Source: CAVRJC01 sp964505725 (GTDB lineage Bacteria > Actinomycetota > Acidimicrobiia > IMCC26256 > DASPTH01). From it: 50,054 nucleotides of DNA. Below are positions 23,474-31,602 of the stretch, piece by piece. A model generated the notes under the pieces. The model was not told the DNA's origin and did not search any database. It was given only the letters and a program-made list of their open reading frames with translations. Made by a program: the position numbers and the translations under genes. Positions within the stretch are counted from its first letter, which is position 1. The number at the start of each line of letters is the position of its first letter. The stretch is taken from NCBI GenBank assembly GCA_964505725.1, contig CAZDJK010000007.1, positions 1 through 50,054 on the forward strand, in the 5' to 3' direction.

Positions 23474-23596
23474 GTCGTCGTCCCCCACGAGCTCGTCGTG
23501 TCCCGTCACAGCATGACACCACTACCCACCAACACTTCGACGGCGACAGTAGCGGTCCCGCTGGCAACGTGCTCTTCCGCCGGGTCGAGATGCTGG

Positions 23597-23893
23597 CTAC
23601 GCGCCTTTGCCACCAGCGACGTCGAGACGGGCCTGCGAACCCATACGCGCGATCAGTGGACGGGCAACGTCGATGATTGCTCGAATGTCTTCGCGCTCTA
23701 GCGATGCATCGTGCGCCGCCTCGTCGCTCCAAACTTCAAAGACGCAGATGTCATCGTCGCCAGAGGTCGAGACGACGTACTGGAGGCACGCTGGATCGTC
23801 GTCGAGGGTCGCGGCGGCATCCAAGAGATGGCGAACCAGTTCGTCCCGCACACGGTCAGCGGCAACGAACGTAGTGAACAGTCCGTAGGCCAC
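23597..23893 (-). CDS. Antibiotic-biosynthesis-monooxygenase (ABM) domain protein
   Basis: 98 residues: YGLFTTFVAADRVRDELVRH, DDDPACLQYVVSTSGDDDIC and VFEVWSDEAAHDASLERED, the standard alternation of an ABM ferredoxin-like barrel (E-x-W-x-D/S-x-x-A-x-x-A). Such small cofactor-free monooxygenases oxidise quinols, as YgiN does, or detoxify aromatic compounds. It is 123 bp upstream of the large esterase gene on the same strand and may be cotranscribed with it. The GTG start at 23893 is not backed by a clear ribosome site. Confidence 0.8.
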   Translation of the reverse strand: MAYGLFTTFVAADRVRDELVRHLLDAAATLDDDPACLQYVVSTSGDDDICVFEVWSDEAAHDASLEREDIRAIIDVARPLIARMGSQARLDVAGGKGA

Positions 23894-24471
23894 GCTGGAA
23901 GGTTAAGCGTTCGCAGGCAAGGGAGAACCTGCCCGCCGCTCTCGCGGCGGTCACCGCTCCGAACGCGGACAATGCGTACGTCACCGCCGCGGGTGACTGC
24001 ATCGCAACCGAACCCACACCGACTGCCGATATCGACGACCGATATCGAGGCGTTCAACCAGGGCTACACAGCCGTCGCGCCCGTGAGCGTCAACTGAGCT
24101 CATCGAACAAATTCGACACGCGGCCTCATCCGGAAGGCCAACCTGACGAGCGAGCGGCAGGCAGTTCGAGAGCCAGCCGGTCAGGACCCGAGGACGCTAC
24201 GCGCAACACTCAACGCCCCGAAGCCCGACCGGCCGCTCGTCACTCAGCGACGTTGGTGAGTGACGTTTTCGCTCCAGCTCGGTGTACGGCCTTGGACCGT
24301 ACGTGGAGTGGCGACCAGTCACAATCATTCGGGGCCAACCCGCGAGCCCGACCCGACGCCATCCCCATTCAGAGATCGACAAATCCGTATTCGACACTGG
24401 TTCGTAGTAGTTCCAAGCACACGTTGAAGCTCGGGATGCTGAGCCGTGGTGAGACCGCGTAGAGGTGATGC
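23894..24471. other. No recognisable gene; one orphan hairpin
   Basis: The longest gene-free stretch, about 580 bp. All open frames look like noise. At 24238-24265 CGTCACTC pairs with GAGTGACG around a 12-nt loop, and on the plus strand GTTTT-rich sequence follows, giving the shape of a weak intrinsic terminator, but no plus-strand gene ends before it. It may belong to a lost gene. Confidence 0.4.
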
Positions 24472-24942
24472 ATGACGAGCACGGAACGCTTGGTCGCCGC
24501 TGCGGCGCGCCGCGGACTGAAGGTCGAGGTTCGTGCGTTCCCTGACGGGACACGAACAGCCCAAGATGCCGCTACTGCCATTGGCTGCGACGTGGCAGAG
24601 ATCGTCAAGTCGCTTGTCTTCATCGTTGACGACGAACCAGTCGTGGTTCTCGTGGGCGGTTCGGATCGACTGGACGAAAGCAAGCTCGAGGCAGCCGCAG
24701 GAGGTCACGTGCGGAAGGCGAGCGCAGCCGAAGTGCTGGACGCGACCGGTTACGTGGTGGGCGGAGTACCGCCCCTTGGACACTCTCAGGAGTTGCGATC
24801 CTTCGCCGACGACGCGTTGCTCTCGCACGATGTCGTCTGGGCCGCTGCCGGAACGCCCACTCAGGTGTTCGCAAGCCCGCCCCACGCGCTCGTCGTTGCA
24901 GCGGGCGCGCAGGTCGCGACTCTCAGGCACGTCGCTCCCTGA
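24472..24942 (+). CDS. YbaK/EbsC-type aminoacyl-tRNA deacylase
   Basis: 156 residues with the YbaK fold: TAQDAATAIGCDVAEIVKSL holds the catalytic lysine of the I-V-K-S-L motif near residue 46, followed by VVVLVGGSDRLDESKLEAAA, TGYVVGGVPPLGH and the final LVVAAGAQVATL. The family hydrolyses mischarged tRNA, chiefly Cys-tRNA(Pro), in trans. ATG 24472 has GAGGTGA upstream. It is a stand-alone gene between a long empty region and the ketopantoate reductase. Confidence 0.9.
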   Translation: MTSTERLVAAAARRGLKVEVRAFPDGTRTAQDAATAIGCDVAEIVKSLVFIVDDEPVVVLVGGSDRLDESKLEAAAGGHVRKASAAEVLDATGYVVGGVPPLGHSQELRSFADDALLSHDVVWAAAGTPTQVFASPPHALVVAAGAQVATLRHVAP

Positions 24943-25072
24943 CCGCGATGGCCACGGACGCTGAACGCCAGCTCGTGATTGACCCTCGCCCGGTAGCGGA
25001 CGGCCCTGCGATTGAGGCGATATTCCAGTGCGTCCGCGTGACCCGCGATGATTGCGAGACGGTGGTTGTTCT

Positions 25073-26068
25073 ATGAGGATCGGCGTTGTGGGTGTGGGGG
25101 GTGTTGGTGGTTACTTCGGTGGTCGTCTCGCGTACGCCGGTGCCGACGTTGCCATGGTCGCTCGAGGCGAACATCTCAGAGCGTTACGACACCGTGGTCT
25201 ACAAGTCCGTCATGCCGATGGTGACTTCACCGTTCGAGTGGAGGCGAGCGCCGATCCGAGCGAGATCGGTCGGTGCGACATCGTATTGTTGTGTGTGAAG
25301 TCCTACGACACGATCGACGCGGTGGAGCGCCTCAGACCACTCATCGGCGACGAGAGCGCGGTCGTGTCACTGCAGAATGGCGTCGACAACGAACAGAAGA
25401 TCGCGGATCTACTGAGCCCAGACCATGTCATGGGGGGCGCCGCGTTCGTCTTTGCGCACATCGCTGCCCCGGGCGTTGTTGAGCAGACGGGCGGTCCACG
25501 ACGGATTCTCTTTGGCGAACTCGACGGGTCGCGTACGACTCGAGCCGATTCGTTCCTCGACGAGCTGCACCGAGCAGACATCGACGCCATGGTCGTCGAC
25601 AACATCGAGTCTGTCCTGTGGGACAAGTACGCGTTTCTCTGCGCTCTCGCGGGCGTCACCGCCGCGGCACGGCTGCCGATCAACAAGCTCCTCGAAGTTC
25701 CCGAGAGTCGAGAGCTGTTCAGGCGCATCGTCCGCGAGGTCGCGATGGTCGCAAGTGCGGAAGGCGTCGAGCTTGCCGACGACATCGTCGATCAGAAGAC
25801 AGCGTTCGCGACCACCTTGGAGCCAGGATCATTCTCATCGCTTCACCGCGACCTCAGCACCGGACACCGACTCGAACTCGACGCTCTCCACGGCGAACTG
25901 CTCCGACGCGCCCACCGCCATCATCTCGACCTCCCTGCGTGCAAAGTCGTCTACGCACTTCTCAAACCATGGGAACTCGCCAACCGTCAGTCGGCCACGC
26001 AACCCCAACTCGTCCCCCCGGTGAACCGTGCCCGGCGCGCGAGAACGCCAGTTCCGCGGTCCCGGTGA
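25073..26068 (+). CDS. 2-dehydropantoate 2-reductase (ketopantoate reductase) family
   Basis: 331 residues. NADP-binding motif MRIGVVGVGGVGGYFGGRLA at the N-terminus, then VLLCVKSYDT, VVSLQNGVDNEQKI, the helical-domain WDKYAFLCALAGVTAAARLP with the catalytic lysine, and SSLHRDLSTGHRLELDALHG, which matches the S-S-x-x-x-D motif and the following glutamate. The last 30 residues are an unconserved basic tail. PanE makes pantoate for coenzyme A, but many homologues act on other 2-oxo acids, so panE is not assigned. It overlaps the next gene by GTGA, which links it to an F420-type oxidoreductase rather than to pan genes. Confidence 0.85.
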   Translation: MRIGVVGVGGVGGYFGGRLAYAGADVAMVARGEHLRALRHRGLQVRHADGDFTVRVEASADPSEIGRCDIVLLCVKSYDTIDAVERLRPLIGDESAVVSLQNGVDNEQKIADLLSPDHVMGGAAFVFAHIAAPGVVEQTGGPRRILFGELDGSRTTRADSFLDELHRADIDAMVVDNIESVLWDKYAFLCALAGVTAAARLPINKLLEVPESRELFRRIVREVAMVASAEGVELADDIVDQKTAFATTLEPGSFSSLHRDLSTGHRLELDALHGELLRRAHRHHLDLPACKVVYALLKPWELANRQSATQPQLVPPVNRARRARTPVPRSR

Positions 26069-26982
26069 GTCCGATCCGAGTCGCGTATCTGGTGACGAGG
26101 TTGGTGAGTACGTCGTTCGCGGACGTGCGCCGGGCGGCCGACCTGGCGGAGGATGCCGGCCTCGATGGTCTCGGAGTCGGTGACCACGTCAGTTTCTATG
26201 GGGGTGCGGGCGCAGACGGTCTCGTGGGCGCAACTTCCATCCTCAGTGCGAGTGATCGACTCGATGCCGTGGTTGGTGTGTACCTGCTGTCATTGCGCCA
26301 TCCGGTTCTCGTCGCTCGCCAGCTCGCGGATCTTTCGGCGTCGGCGCCGGGACGACTTGTGTTGGGGGTCGGGATCGGTGGCGAGGACCGTCATGAGATC
26401 GAGGTGTGTGGCGTCGATCCAAAGACCAGGGGTCGGCGGACGGACGAGTCGCTGGTAATCCTGCGCGGGCTACTTGATGCCGAGCCCGTCGACTTCGACG
26501 GCGAGTTCTTCCACGTTCATCAAGCAATGGTTCGGCCCCGCCCGAACGAGCCGGTGCCGATCTTGGTGGGTGGTCGTTCGGACGCAGCCATTCGCCGAGC
26601 CGGACGTCTCGGTGACGGCTGGTACGGGATCTGGGTCTCGGCGGATCGCTACGCCCAGTCCGTCGAACAGATGCATTCGGTCGCGCAGGAGGTGGGGAGA
26701 GGCCCGGTCGACTGGCACAACGCGCTCAACGTCTGGTGCGGCGTCGGCCCGTCCACCGGAGAAGCCCGCGGTTACGTCGGATCGGCGATGGAGGCCTTTT
26801 ACCAGCTTCCGTATGACCGCTTCGAGAAGTGGAGTCCCGCCGGACCTCCAGAGAGCATCGCCGAGTTCCTGCGGCCGTACATCGACGCCGGATGTCACAC
26901 CTTCAACCTGATTGCATGCGGGGTCTCGCCGGAAGCTGAGATCACCGCAGTCGGCGAGATCCGCCAACAGCTCCTCGGATAG
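26065..26982 (+). CDS. LLM-class flavin/F420-dependent oxidoreductase
   Basis: 305 residues: SPIRVAYLVTRLVSTSFADV, AEDAGLDGLGVGDHVSFYGG, LDAVVGVYLLSLRHPVLVAR, ADLSASAPGRLVLGVGIGGE, PRPNEPVPILVGGRSDAAIR and RRAGRLGDGWYGIWVSADRY mark a luciferase-like monooxygenase barrel. Substrate and cofactor are not certain; actinobacterial members of this type mostly use F420. GTG 26065 overlaps the stop of the ketopantoate-reductase-like gene by 4 bp, implying a shared pathway and coupled translation. Confidence 0.88.
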   Translation: MSPIRVAYLVTRLVSTSFADVRRAADLAEDAGLDGLGVGDHVSFYGGAGADGLVGATSILSASDRLDAVVGVYLLSLRHPVLVARQLADLSASAPGRLVLGVGIGGEDRHEIEVCGVDPKTRGRRTDESLVILRGLLDAEPVDFDGEFFHVHQAMVRPRPNEPVPILVGGRSDAAIRRAGRLGDGWYGIWVSADRYAQSVEQMHSVAQEVGRGPVDWHNALNVWCGVGPSTGEARGYVGSAMEAFYQLPYDRFEKWSPAGPPESIAEFLRPYIDAGCHTFNLIACGVSPEAEITAVGEIRQQLLG

Positions 26983-27236
26983 TCAGCCGCTCAGCACCGT
27001 CACGCCGTCGTGGCCTCCCACGACCTCATGCTCGACAACTACTGCTGATACACGGCACGACAACGCCGCCGAGCGCGATCTGCGCAGCGCGGAGGACAGT
27101 GACAGCGCGACCGCCGCATCGAGTCGTCAGCGAGCGCAGCGACGACGCGCGTCGCGGACATTACGGCGGGACGATTTCGCCACATGCCATGTCCGGTACG
27201 CTCTCGTCAACTGCGAGCTCCGAGGAGGCACTGACG

Positions 27237-27635
27237 ATGCCGAGCGTGCTCGATCGAGCCCTGGATCGCTGGCACAAGCTTCGTTGTTGCCCCCCGCCGC
27301 CGCGCGTGACCGGTGTCACCGCAGGCCCGGGCGGAGGCAGCGGGGAGGTGACTGTCACCTGGGACCCGCTACCAGCTTCTGTCCAGGTGGCCTTCTACCG
27401 TGTATACGAGCGGAAGGGCGCAGGCCTCTGGTGGCATCTCGCGGTCGTAACCGACGACGCGCTCGGCGAGATCGTTCCCGGTCGGCTCGGGTTGGTTGAT
27501 GCGTTTGACCTCTGGCCCTGGCCGTCCGGTGGCAACGGCCCCCCACCCCGCTGCTACGCCATTACTGCGGTGTCGGCGCATGGTCTCGAAGGTCCAATGT
27601 CGACCGAGGCGTGCGGCTCACCCCTAGGGACCTGA
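27237..27635 (+). CDS. Small fibronectin type III domain protein
   Basis: 132 residues. After a short N-terminus (VLDRALDRWHKLRCCPPPPR) comes one Fn3-like beta sandwich: VTGVTAGPGGGSGEVTVTWD, VAFYRVYERKGAGLWWHLAV and CYAITAVSAHGLEGPMSTEA. There is no signal peptide, so it appears cytoplasmic or is exported by another route. GAGGAGG lies about 9 nt before ATG 27237. Stand-alone single-Fn3 proteins like this are uncommon; the partner is unknown. Confidence 0.65.
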   Translation: MPSVLDRALDRWHKLRCCPPPPRVTGVTAGPGGGSGEVTVTWDPLPASVQVAFYRVYERKGAGLWWHLAVVTDDALGEIVPGRLGLVDAFDLWPWPSGGNGPPPRCYAITAVSAHGLEGPMSTEACGSPLGT

Positions 27636-27677
27636 CACTGCTACGCCCGTCGCGGCGACGGCAAGGACCCAAGATGA

Positions 27678-27697
27678 GCCGGCATGCGGATGCCGGC
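27678..27697. terminator. Bidirectional hairpin between convergent genes
   Basis: GCCGGCAT and ATGCCGGC form a perfect 8-bp stem with a GCGG loop, placed between the ends of the Fn3 gene (27635) and the exported-protein gene (27765). A second, smaller palindrome, CCGTCGC-G-GCGACGG, lies about 20 bp to the left. There is no T-tract on either strand. The position between convergent stops supports a terminator role. Confidence 0.5.
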
Positions 27698-27764
27698 GGG
27701 CACTCGCTGTCTCCTTGGCGGGCGCCCGATTCGGCAGCATGCTCGGCGGCAAATGTGGCGCCTT

Positions 27765-28562
27765 CTAAGAGATGACGTCGATCAAGCGAAGTTCTTCGCG
27801 TGGTCCCTTGACCGACTTCTCGACGACCTCACCGATGCCCAGTACGTAGTACTTGTTGTCGAGCACGCCGCGTTCTAGCGCCGTTCGTTCCTCGGTACGC
27901 AGCGCGTGGTCAAACGGGCCGTACGGAACCACGACCGATGTGGAGAGGTCCACGGCGTTGAAGGTGTCCTCCGCTTGGCCCTCGAGCCACTCTTGACGGA
28001 ATCTCCGGCGAAGCTCGGGCTGTGCCTGCATCAACAGCCCAGGCCGAGCGCCCGCTTCACCGGCATGGAAGGACCCGGACGTATCGACGACCTTTCCCTT
28101 CCGGTCGAGCACCGCCGTGTCCTCACCGAAGTACCAGACGTTGCCGCACGCGTCCTGCGCGTAGTAGTCGGCCGTCCGCTCTTCGAGGCGACCACCGAGC
28201 ACAAGCCGATCCTCCACGACCCGAGTCTCCACGCCGTCGATCATGCGTGTCTTCGCCGAAGCTGCAACCAGGTCGACCGCGTCCTTCCCATCCTTGGTAC
28301 CGGTGTACACCAACGTGGTTCCGACCTCGAGTGGGAACCAGGGATTGTCGACGTTGGGCGTGAACGTCGATGGATCGATCAGCGGCTCGTATCGAGCACC
28401 TGGACCAAACGTTGGCAACGCGCACAACCCTGCTTGCGTTCGGGCAACGGGTGAGAACACCGTCGAAACGAAGACCGTTATCAAGGACGCGCAGAGGAAC
28501 CCTACGAATCTCCCCGGCAACCCCGACCGGGCGTCGAGCGTCACCTGCACAGAGTGCCCCAC
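27765..28562 (-). CDS. Exported protein of unknown function
   Basis: 265 residues. A basic N-terminal segment is followed by a hydrophobic core (FVGFLCASLITVFVSTVF) and a likely A-x-A-type cleavage near QAGLC, so the protein is secreted. If the cysteine after LAG-like residues were a lipobox it would be a lipoprotein, but the fit is poor. The mature part has the recurrent phrase NPWFPLEVGTTLVYTGTKDG, then VETRVVEDRLVLGGRLEERT and DYYAQDACGNVWYFGEDTAV, typical of a family of bacterial secreted beta-rich proteins without assigned function. Starts at 28550 and 28544 are possible. Confidence 0.65.
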   Translation of the reverse strand: MGHSVQVTLDARSGLPGRFVGFLCASLITVFVSTVFSPVARTQAGLCALPTFGPGARYEPLIDPSTFTPNVDNPWFPLEVGTTLVYTGTKDGKDAVDLVAASAKTRMIDGVETRVVEDRLVLGGRLEERTADYYAQDACGNVWYFGEDTAVLDRKGKVVDTSGSFHAGEAGARPGLLMQAQPELRRRFRQEWLEGQAEDTFNAVDLSTSVVVPYGPFDHALRTEERTALERGVLDNKYYVLGIGEVVEKSVKGPREELRLIDVIS

Positions 28563-28688
28563 GGCGCGCCGTCAGCCAGCGCGCTTCCGACGGGAGAACA
28601 TCAGGTATCTCTTAGCGGCGTGGGCGACGCGACAGCATCAACCACTACCGATGGCCCGTTCTGCCCGTCCGGCGGACATGGCGGCTGC

Positions 28689-29101
28689 TCAGGCGCCGGC
28701 GTCCTGGCCCATCACGTAGGTGCCGAACGCCCACACGAAACCCTCCGGATCCCGCACCGCGTAGTCGCGCGAGCCGTAGTCCTGGTCCTCGAGCTCCATG
28801 ATCACGTCGGCGCCCGCTGCGACGCGGCGTCGTGGTGCGCATCGGGGTCGTCGACCACGACATACACGCAGCACGGACCGAGGTCGAACATCGACGGCTC
28901 CCCGTCGGCTGCCTTCCCCCGGTGGGACAGCCCGATGTAGCTCCCGAGGTACTCGAGCTCGGCGTGCGCGACCGAGCCGTCCGGGTTCTCGTGCACCGCG
29001 CGTTCCTCGAAGCCGAATGTCTTCGTGAGGTACTCGATGGCGGCGTGCGCATCGTCGTAGACGAGCACCGGCCCGACGCGTTGGCGGATGTCCCGTGCCA
29101 T
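28689..29101 (-). pseudogene. VOC-family protein with a one-base frameshift
   Basis: ATG 29101 is preceded by GAGGGAGGG, and the first frame reads RVGPVLVYDDAHAAIEYLTK, AVHENPDGSVAHAELEYLGS and VYVVVDDPDAHHDAA, then meets a premature TGA at 28802. The remainder of the domain is in another frame: AAGADVIMELEDQDYGSRDY, AVRDPEGFVWAFGTY, ending at 28689. The switch is at about 28825-28832, where one extra G (GCGGTCGCAG instead of GCGTCGCAG) would restore the expected D-A-A-V-A-A-G-A-D. It is either a recent mutation or a base-calling error in a G/C run. The intact protein would have about 137 residues. Confidence 0.75.
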
Positions 29102-29140
29102 GTCGACCCTCCCTCGTTCCCTGTCCGGGTCTCCCAATAG

Positions 29141-29166
29141 TTTCCTATATCGGAAAGCACTGTCAA
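29141..29166 (-). promoter_or_regulatory. Promoter with operator-like palindrome upstream of the VOC gene
   Basis: On the minus strand TTGACA (29166-29161) is followed after 18 nt by AACTAT, a plausible -35/-10 pair, and the VOC start lies 40-60 bp further on. Within the spacer TTTCC-GATATA-GGAAA (29141-29156) is a perfect 5-bp inverted repeat with a 6-nt AT-rich centre, unusual in this GC-rich DNA. This layout suggests repression by a dimeric regulator, which is not encoded next to it. Confidence 0.5.
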
Positions 29167-29201
29167 GAAGAAGGTCGTGGACCGCCTCACCCGTCCGTCG
29201 G

Positions 29202-29984
29202 TCAGTTGCGCAGATCGCGGCGGGCGAACCCCGCGACCGCGACCGCGGTGAGGGCGGCGGTCACGAGCGCGAGGACGAGGAGGTCGACGACATCCACTCC
29301 GTTGGTGATGGGATCGTTGCCGGCGTAGTAGTAGAAGGGCGAGACGTATTTCAGCCACGCGATCCCGCTCACGAACGGCACGAAGCCGTTGATCAGGAAC
29401 CCGACCAGCGCGACCGCGGCGGCGCTGCCGGCAGCCACCGTCTTGCGCCCGGTGGTCGTGCCGAGCGCGAGCGCGAGGGCGCCGATCGTGTAGCCGAAGA
29501 AGGCGAGGTGCAGGGCGACCGCGCCGAGGTCGGACACCGCGATGCCGCCGCCGCCGATGGCGACACCGGCGAGGAGCCCGAGCCAGGTCCCGAGGGCGAG
29601 GATCGAGACACCGACCGCGACCGCAGCGGCCTTCGCGAGCACCAGGCGGTGCCGCTCGACCGGGTGCGCGAGCACCAGGCCGAGGACGCCGTCCTCCTCG
29701 TCGCCCGCGGTCGACCCGACCGCGCTGGTGATCGCGATGGCCGCGATCACGAGCGGCCCGTACACCGCGCCGATCTCGCTGCGCATCCATCCGGCGATCG
29801 CGCCGTAGTCGGCGCCCCCGAGCAGGTTGGCGACGCCCTGCGGGAGCGACAGCTTGCCGATCGAGCCGCCGACGGCCGGGAACAACGCGCCGACCATCAC
29901 GATCACGACCGCGATCCCGACCGCCGCGAGGCACGCGGCGAGCGCGCGGAGGCGCAACGCCATGACGAAGACGGGGCCGCTCAC
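29202..29984 (-). CDS. ABC-2-type transporter permease
   Basis: 260 residues with six hydrophobic helices. A large loop after the first helix (VGGSIGKLSLPQGVANLLGG) is followed by IAAIAITSAVGSTAGDEEDG and the coupling-helix region VLAHPVERHRLVLAKAAAVA, as in ABC-2 permeases of efflux pumps. LKYVSPFYYYAGNDPITNGV before the last helix is a conserved feature. GTG 29984 overlaps the stop of the ATPase gene by 4 bp, so the two form one transporter; the substrate is unknown but is probably a hydrophobic compound. Confidence 0.85.
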   Translation of the reverse strand: MSGPVFVMALRLRALAACLAAVGIAVVIVMVGALFPAVGGSIGKLSLPQGVANLLGGADYGAIAGWMRSEIGAVYGPLVIAAIAITSAVGSTAGDEEDGVLGLVLAHPVERHRLVLAKAAAVAVGVSILALGTWLGLLAGVAIGGGGIAVSDLGAVALHLAFFGYTIGALALALGTTTGRKTVAAGSAAAVALVGFLINGFVPFVSGIAWLKYVSPFYYYAGNDPITNGVDVVDLLVLALVTAALTAVAVAGFARRDLRN

Positions 29985-30895
29985 TCGGAACCCGTCTCCC
30001 GATAGAAGCGGAGGAAGATCTCCTCGAGATCCGACTCGCGGCTCCGGATCGAACGAACGTCGTAGCCGGCGATGAGCTTCACGAGCTCACTCACCGACCC
30101 CTCGAACGTGACCACGAGCCGATGACCTTCCTCGGTGGCGTCCCGGATCCCCGAGATGCCACGGACGTCTTCGATCGGTGGCATGTCGCCCGCGAACTCG
30201 ATCTCGAGCTCCTGCAACGCGATCGCACGGAGGTTTTCCAGCGAGTCGACGGTGACGAGCCGCCCCTGCCGCAGGATCGCGACCCGATGGGCGACGCGTT
30301 CGACCTCGGACAGGGTGTGCGACGACAGGAACACGGTTCGCCCCTCCGCCGCCACGTCGTGCAGCAGCGAATGGAACCGCTCCTGTACCAGCGGATCCAG
30401 CCCCGCGATGGGCTCGTCGAGCACCAACAGCTCGGGCTCGTGCATGAACGCCTGGATCAGCCCGAGCTTCTGACGGTTGCCGGTCGACAGCTCGCGCACG
30501 GGCCGGTCGAGCTCCGCGCTGAAGCGTTCGACGAGACCGTCGAGCACCTTTCGGTCGACGCCACCGCGGAGCTTCGCCAGGTAGTCGAGCACGACCGCAC
30601 CGGTGACCCGCGGGTAGAGCGCGAGGTCGCCCGGGAGGAACCCGACCCGGCGTCGCGTCTCGAGGCTCTCGAGGTGGCAGTCGCGTCCGAGCACGGTTGC
30701 CTGCCCCGAAGTGGGCCGGATGAGGTCGAGCAACAAGCGCATCGTCGTCGACTTCCCCGCGCCGTTGGGGCCGAGGAATCCGAAGATTTCACCCCGCTCG
30801 ACCTCGAGGTCGAGGTCGAACAGCCCGCGACCGCTGCCGAAATCCTTGGTGAGGCCGCAGGCGCGAATCGCGTACGCATCGCGCACCACGGGCAC
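29981..30895 (-). CDS. ABC transporter ATP-binding protein (drug-efflux type)
   Basis: About 304 residues. Walker A GPNGAGKST, signature LSTGNRQKLGLIQAFMHEPE (S-T-G-x-x-Q), Walker B LLVLDEPIAGLDPL and the switch SSHTLSEVERVAHRVAILRQ are intact, with the long C-terminal domain of CcmA/DrrA-like exporters. It drives the permease whose gene overlaps it. The frame is open to ATG 30958, but that start would leave only 9 bp to the divergent forward gene and has no ribosome site; GTG 30895 or 30886, just before the first strand (DAYAIRACGLTKDFG), is more likely. Confidence 0.85.
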   Translation of the reverse strand: MPVVRDAYAIRACGLTKDFGSGRGLFDLDLEVERGEIFGFLGPNGAGKSTTMRLLLDLIRPTSGQATVLGRDCHLESLETRRRVGFLPGDLALYPRVTGAVVLDYLAKLRGGVDRKVLDGLVERFSAELDRPVRELSTGNRQKLGLIQAFMHEPELLVLDEPIAGLDPLVQERFHSLLHDVAAEGRTVFLSSHTLSEVERVAHRVAILRQGRLVTVDSLENLRAIALQELEIEFAGDMPPIEDVRGISGIRDATEEGHRLVVTFEGSVSELVKLIAGYDVRSIRSRESDLEEIFLRFYRETGSE

Positions 30896-30967
30896 ACCGT
30901 ACCGACGCGCGACCCATTGGCACGGGAACCGTTCGACGGTCTCGCCACGAGCGGGCATTGTGTGCGG

Positions 30968-31588
30968 GTGACCGACGCGCCTCGGGATCCCGCGACGGGC
31001 GCGAACGGGCATCCGAACGTCCAGGCTCCGCTCCCGATCCCGGTGGCCGCGCGAGCCATCGCCGCGTGCGCGGTCAACACAGTTGGGCTCCTGGCTCGCC
31101 AGCGAGTGCACCTCCCCCGTGCGCGCGTCGGGACGGTCATCCGTTTCGGAGATGGGACGAGCGGTCGCGTGTATCGCGAGACCGTCGTCGACCTGCCTCG
31201 CGTCGAGGCGCCCTGCGCGCTGTTCGTGAAATTCCGTCTGCGGTTCGTGCGCGGCGCTTCGGCGCACGCCGCGTTCCGTGCCGAGAGTCTCCTCCACACC
31301 CCGTTGTTCGTCGGCTTCGACGGGTTCGTCTCGAAGCTGTGGCTCGCGCACGACGCCCACGACGTCTACCGCGGCGTCTACGAGTGGGACGGCGCCGACC
31401 GCGCCGAGCGCTACGCCCGCAGCCTCTGGCAGGTGCTCGCACTGGTGTGCGAGCACGACTCGATCGCCTACGTCGTCGTGCCCGGCCGCGGTCGGGACGA
31501 GGTCCTCCGGGCACCGGACCTCCTCGACACCGTGCGGCCGACCGACCGGGACGCGTGGTGGCGTCCGGTCGCCACGGAGCCGCCCTAA
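30968..31588 (+). CDS. Uncharacterised protein, possibly YdhR/ABM-like barrel
   Basis: 206 residues. A proline-rich N-terminus is followed by a helical stretch (AARAIAACAVNTVGLLARQR), then a domain with VKFRLRFVRGASAHAAFRAE, TPLFVGFDGFVSKLWLAHDA, VYRGVYEWDGADRAERYARS and LALVCEHDSIAYVVVPGRGR. The F-x-G-F-x-S-K-x-W and G-x-Y-E-W-x-x-x-x-x-A-x-x-Y motifs are those of small monooxygenase-like dimeric barrels, but no function is assigned. It is divergent from the ABC ATPase gene and begins a forward run of genes. GTG 30968 is the first in-frame start without a clear ribosome site. Confidence 0.6.
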   Translation: MTDAPRDPATGANGHPNVQAPLPIPVAARAIAACAVNTVGLLARQRVHLPRARVGTVIRFGDGTSGRVYRETVVDLPRVEAPCALFVKFRLRFVRGASAHAAFRAESLLHTPLFVGFDGFVSKLWLAHDAHDVYRGVYEWDGADRAERYARSLWQVLALVCEHDSIAYVVVPGRGRDEVLRAPDLLDTVRPTDRDAWWRPVATEPP

Positions 31589-31602
31589 CCTCCCTTGATC
31601 GC

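Noticed and set aside
27040..27200. Possible IS66 transposase scrap (phrases HDNAAERDLR and DFAT in one forward frame)
   Set aside because: Two short matches with wrong spacing and no surrounding similarity; this can arise by chance in Ala/Arg-rich translation.
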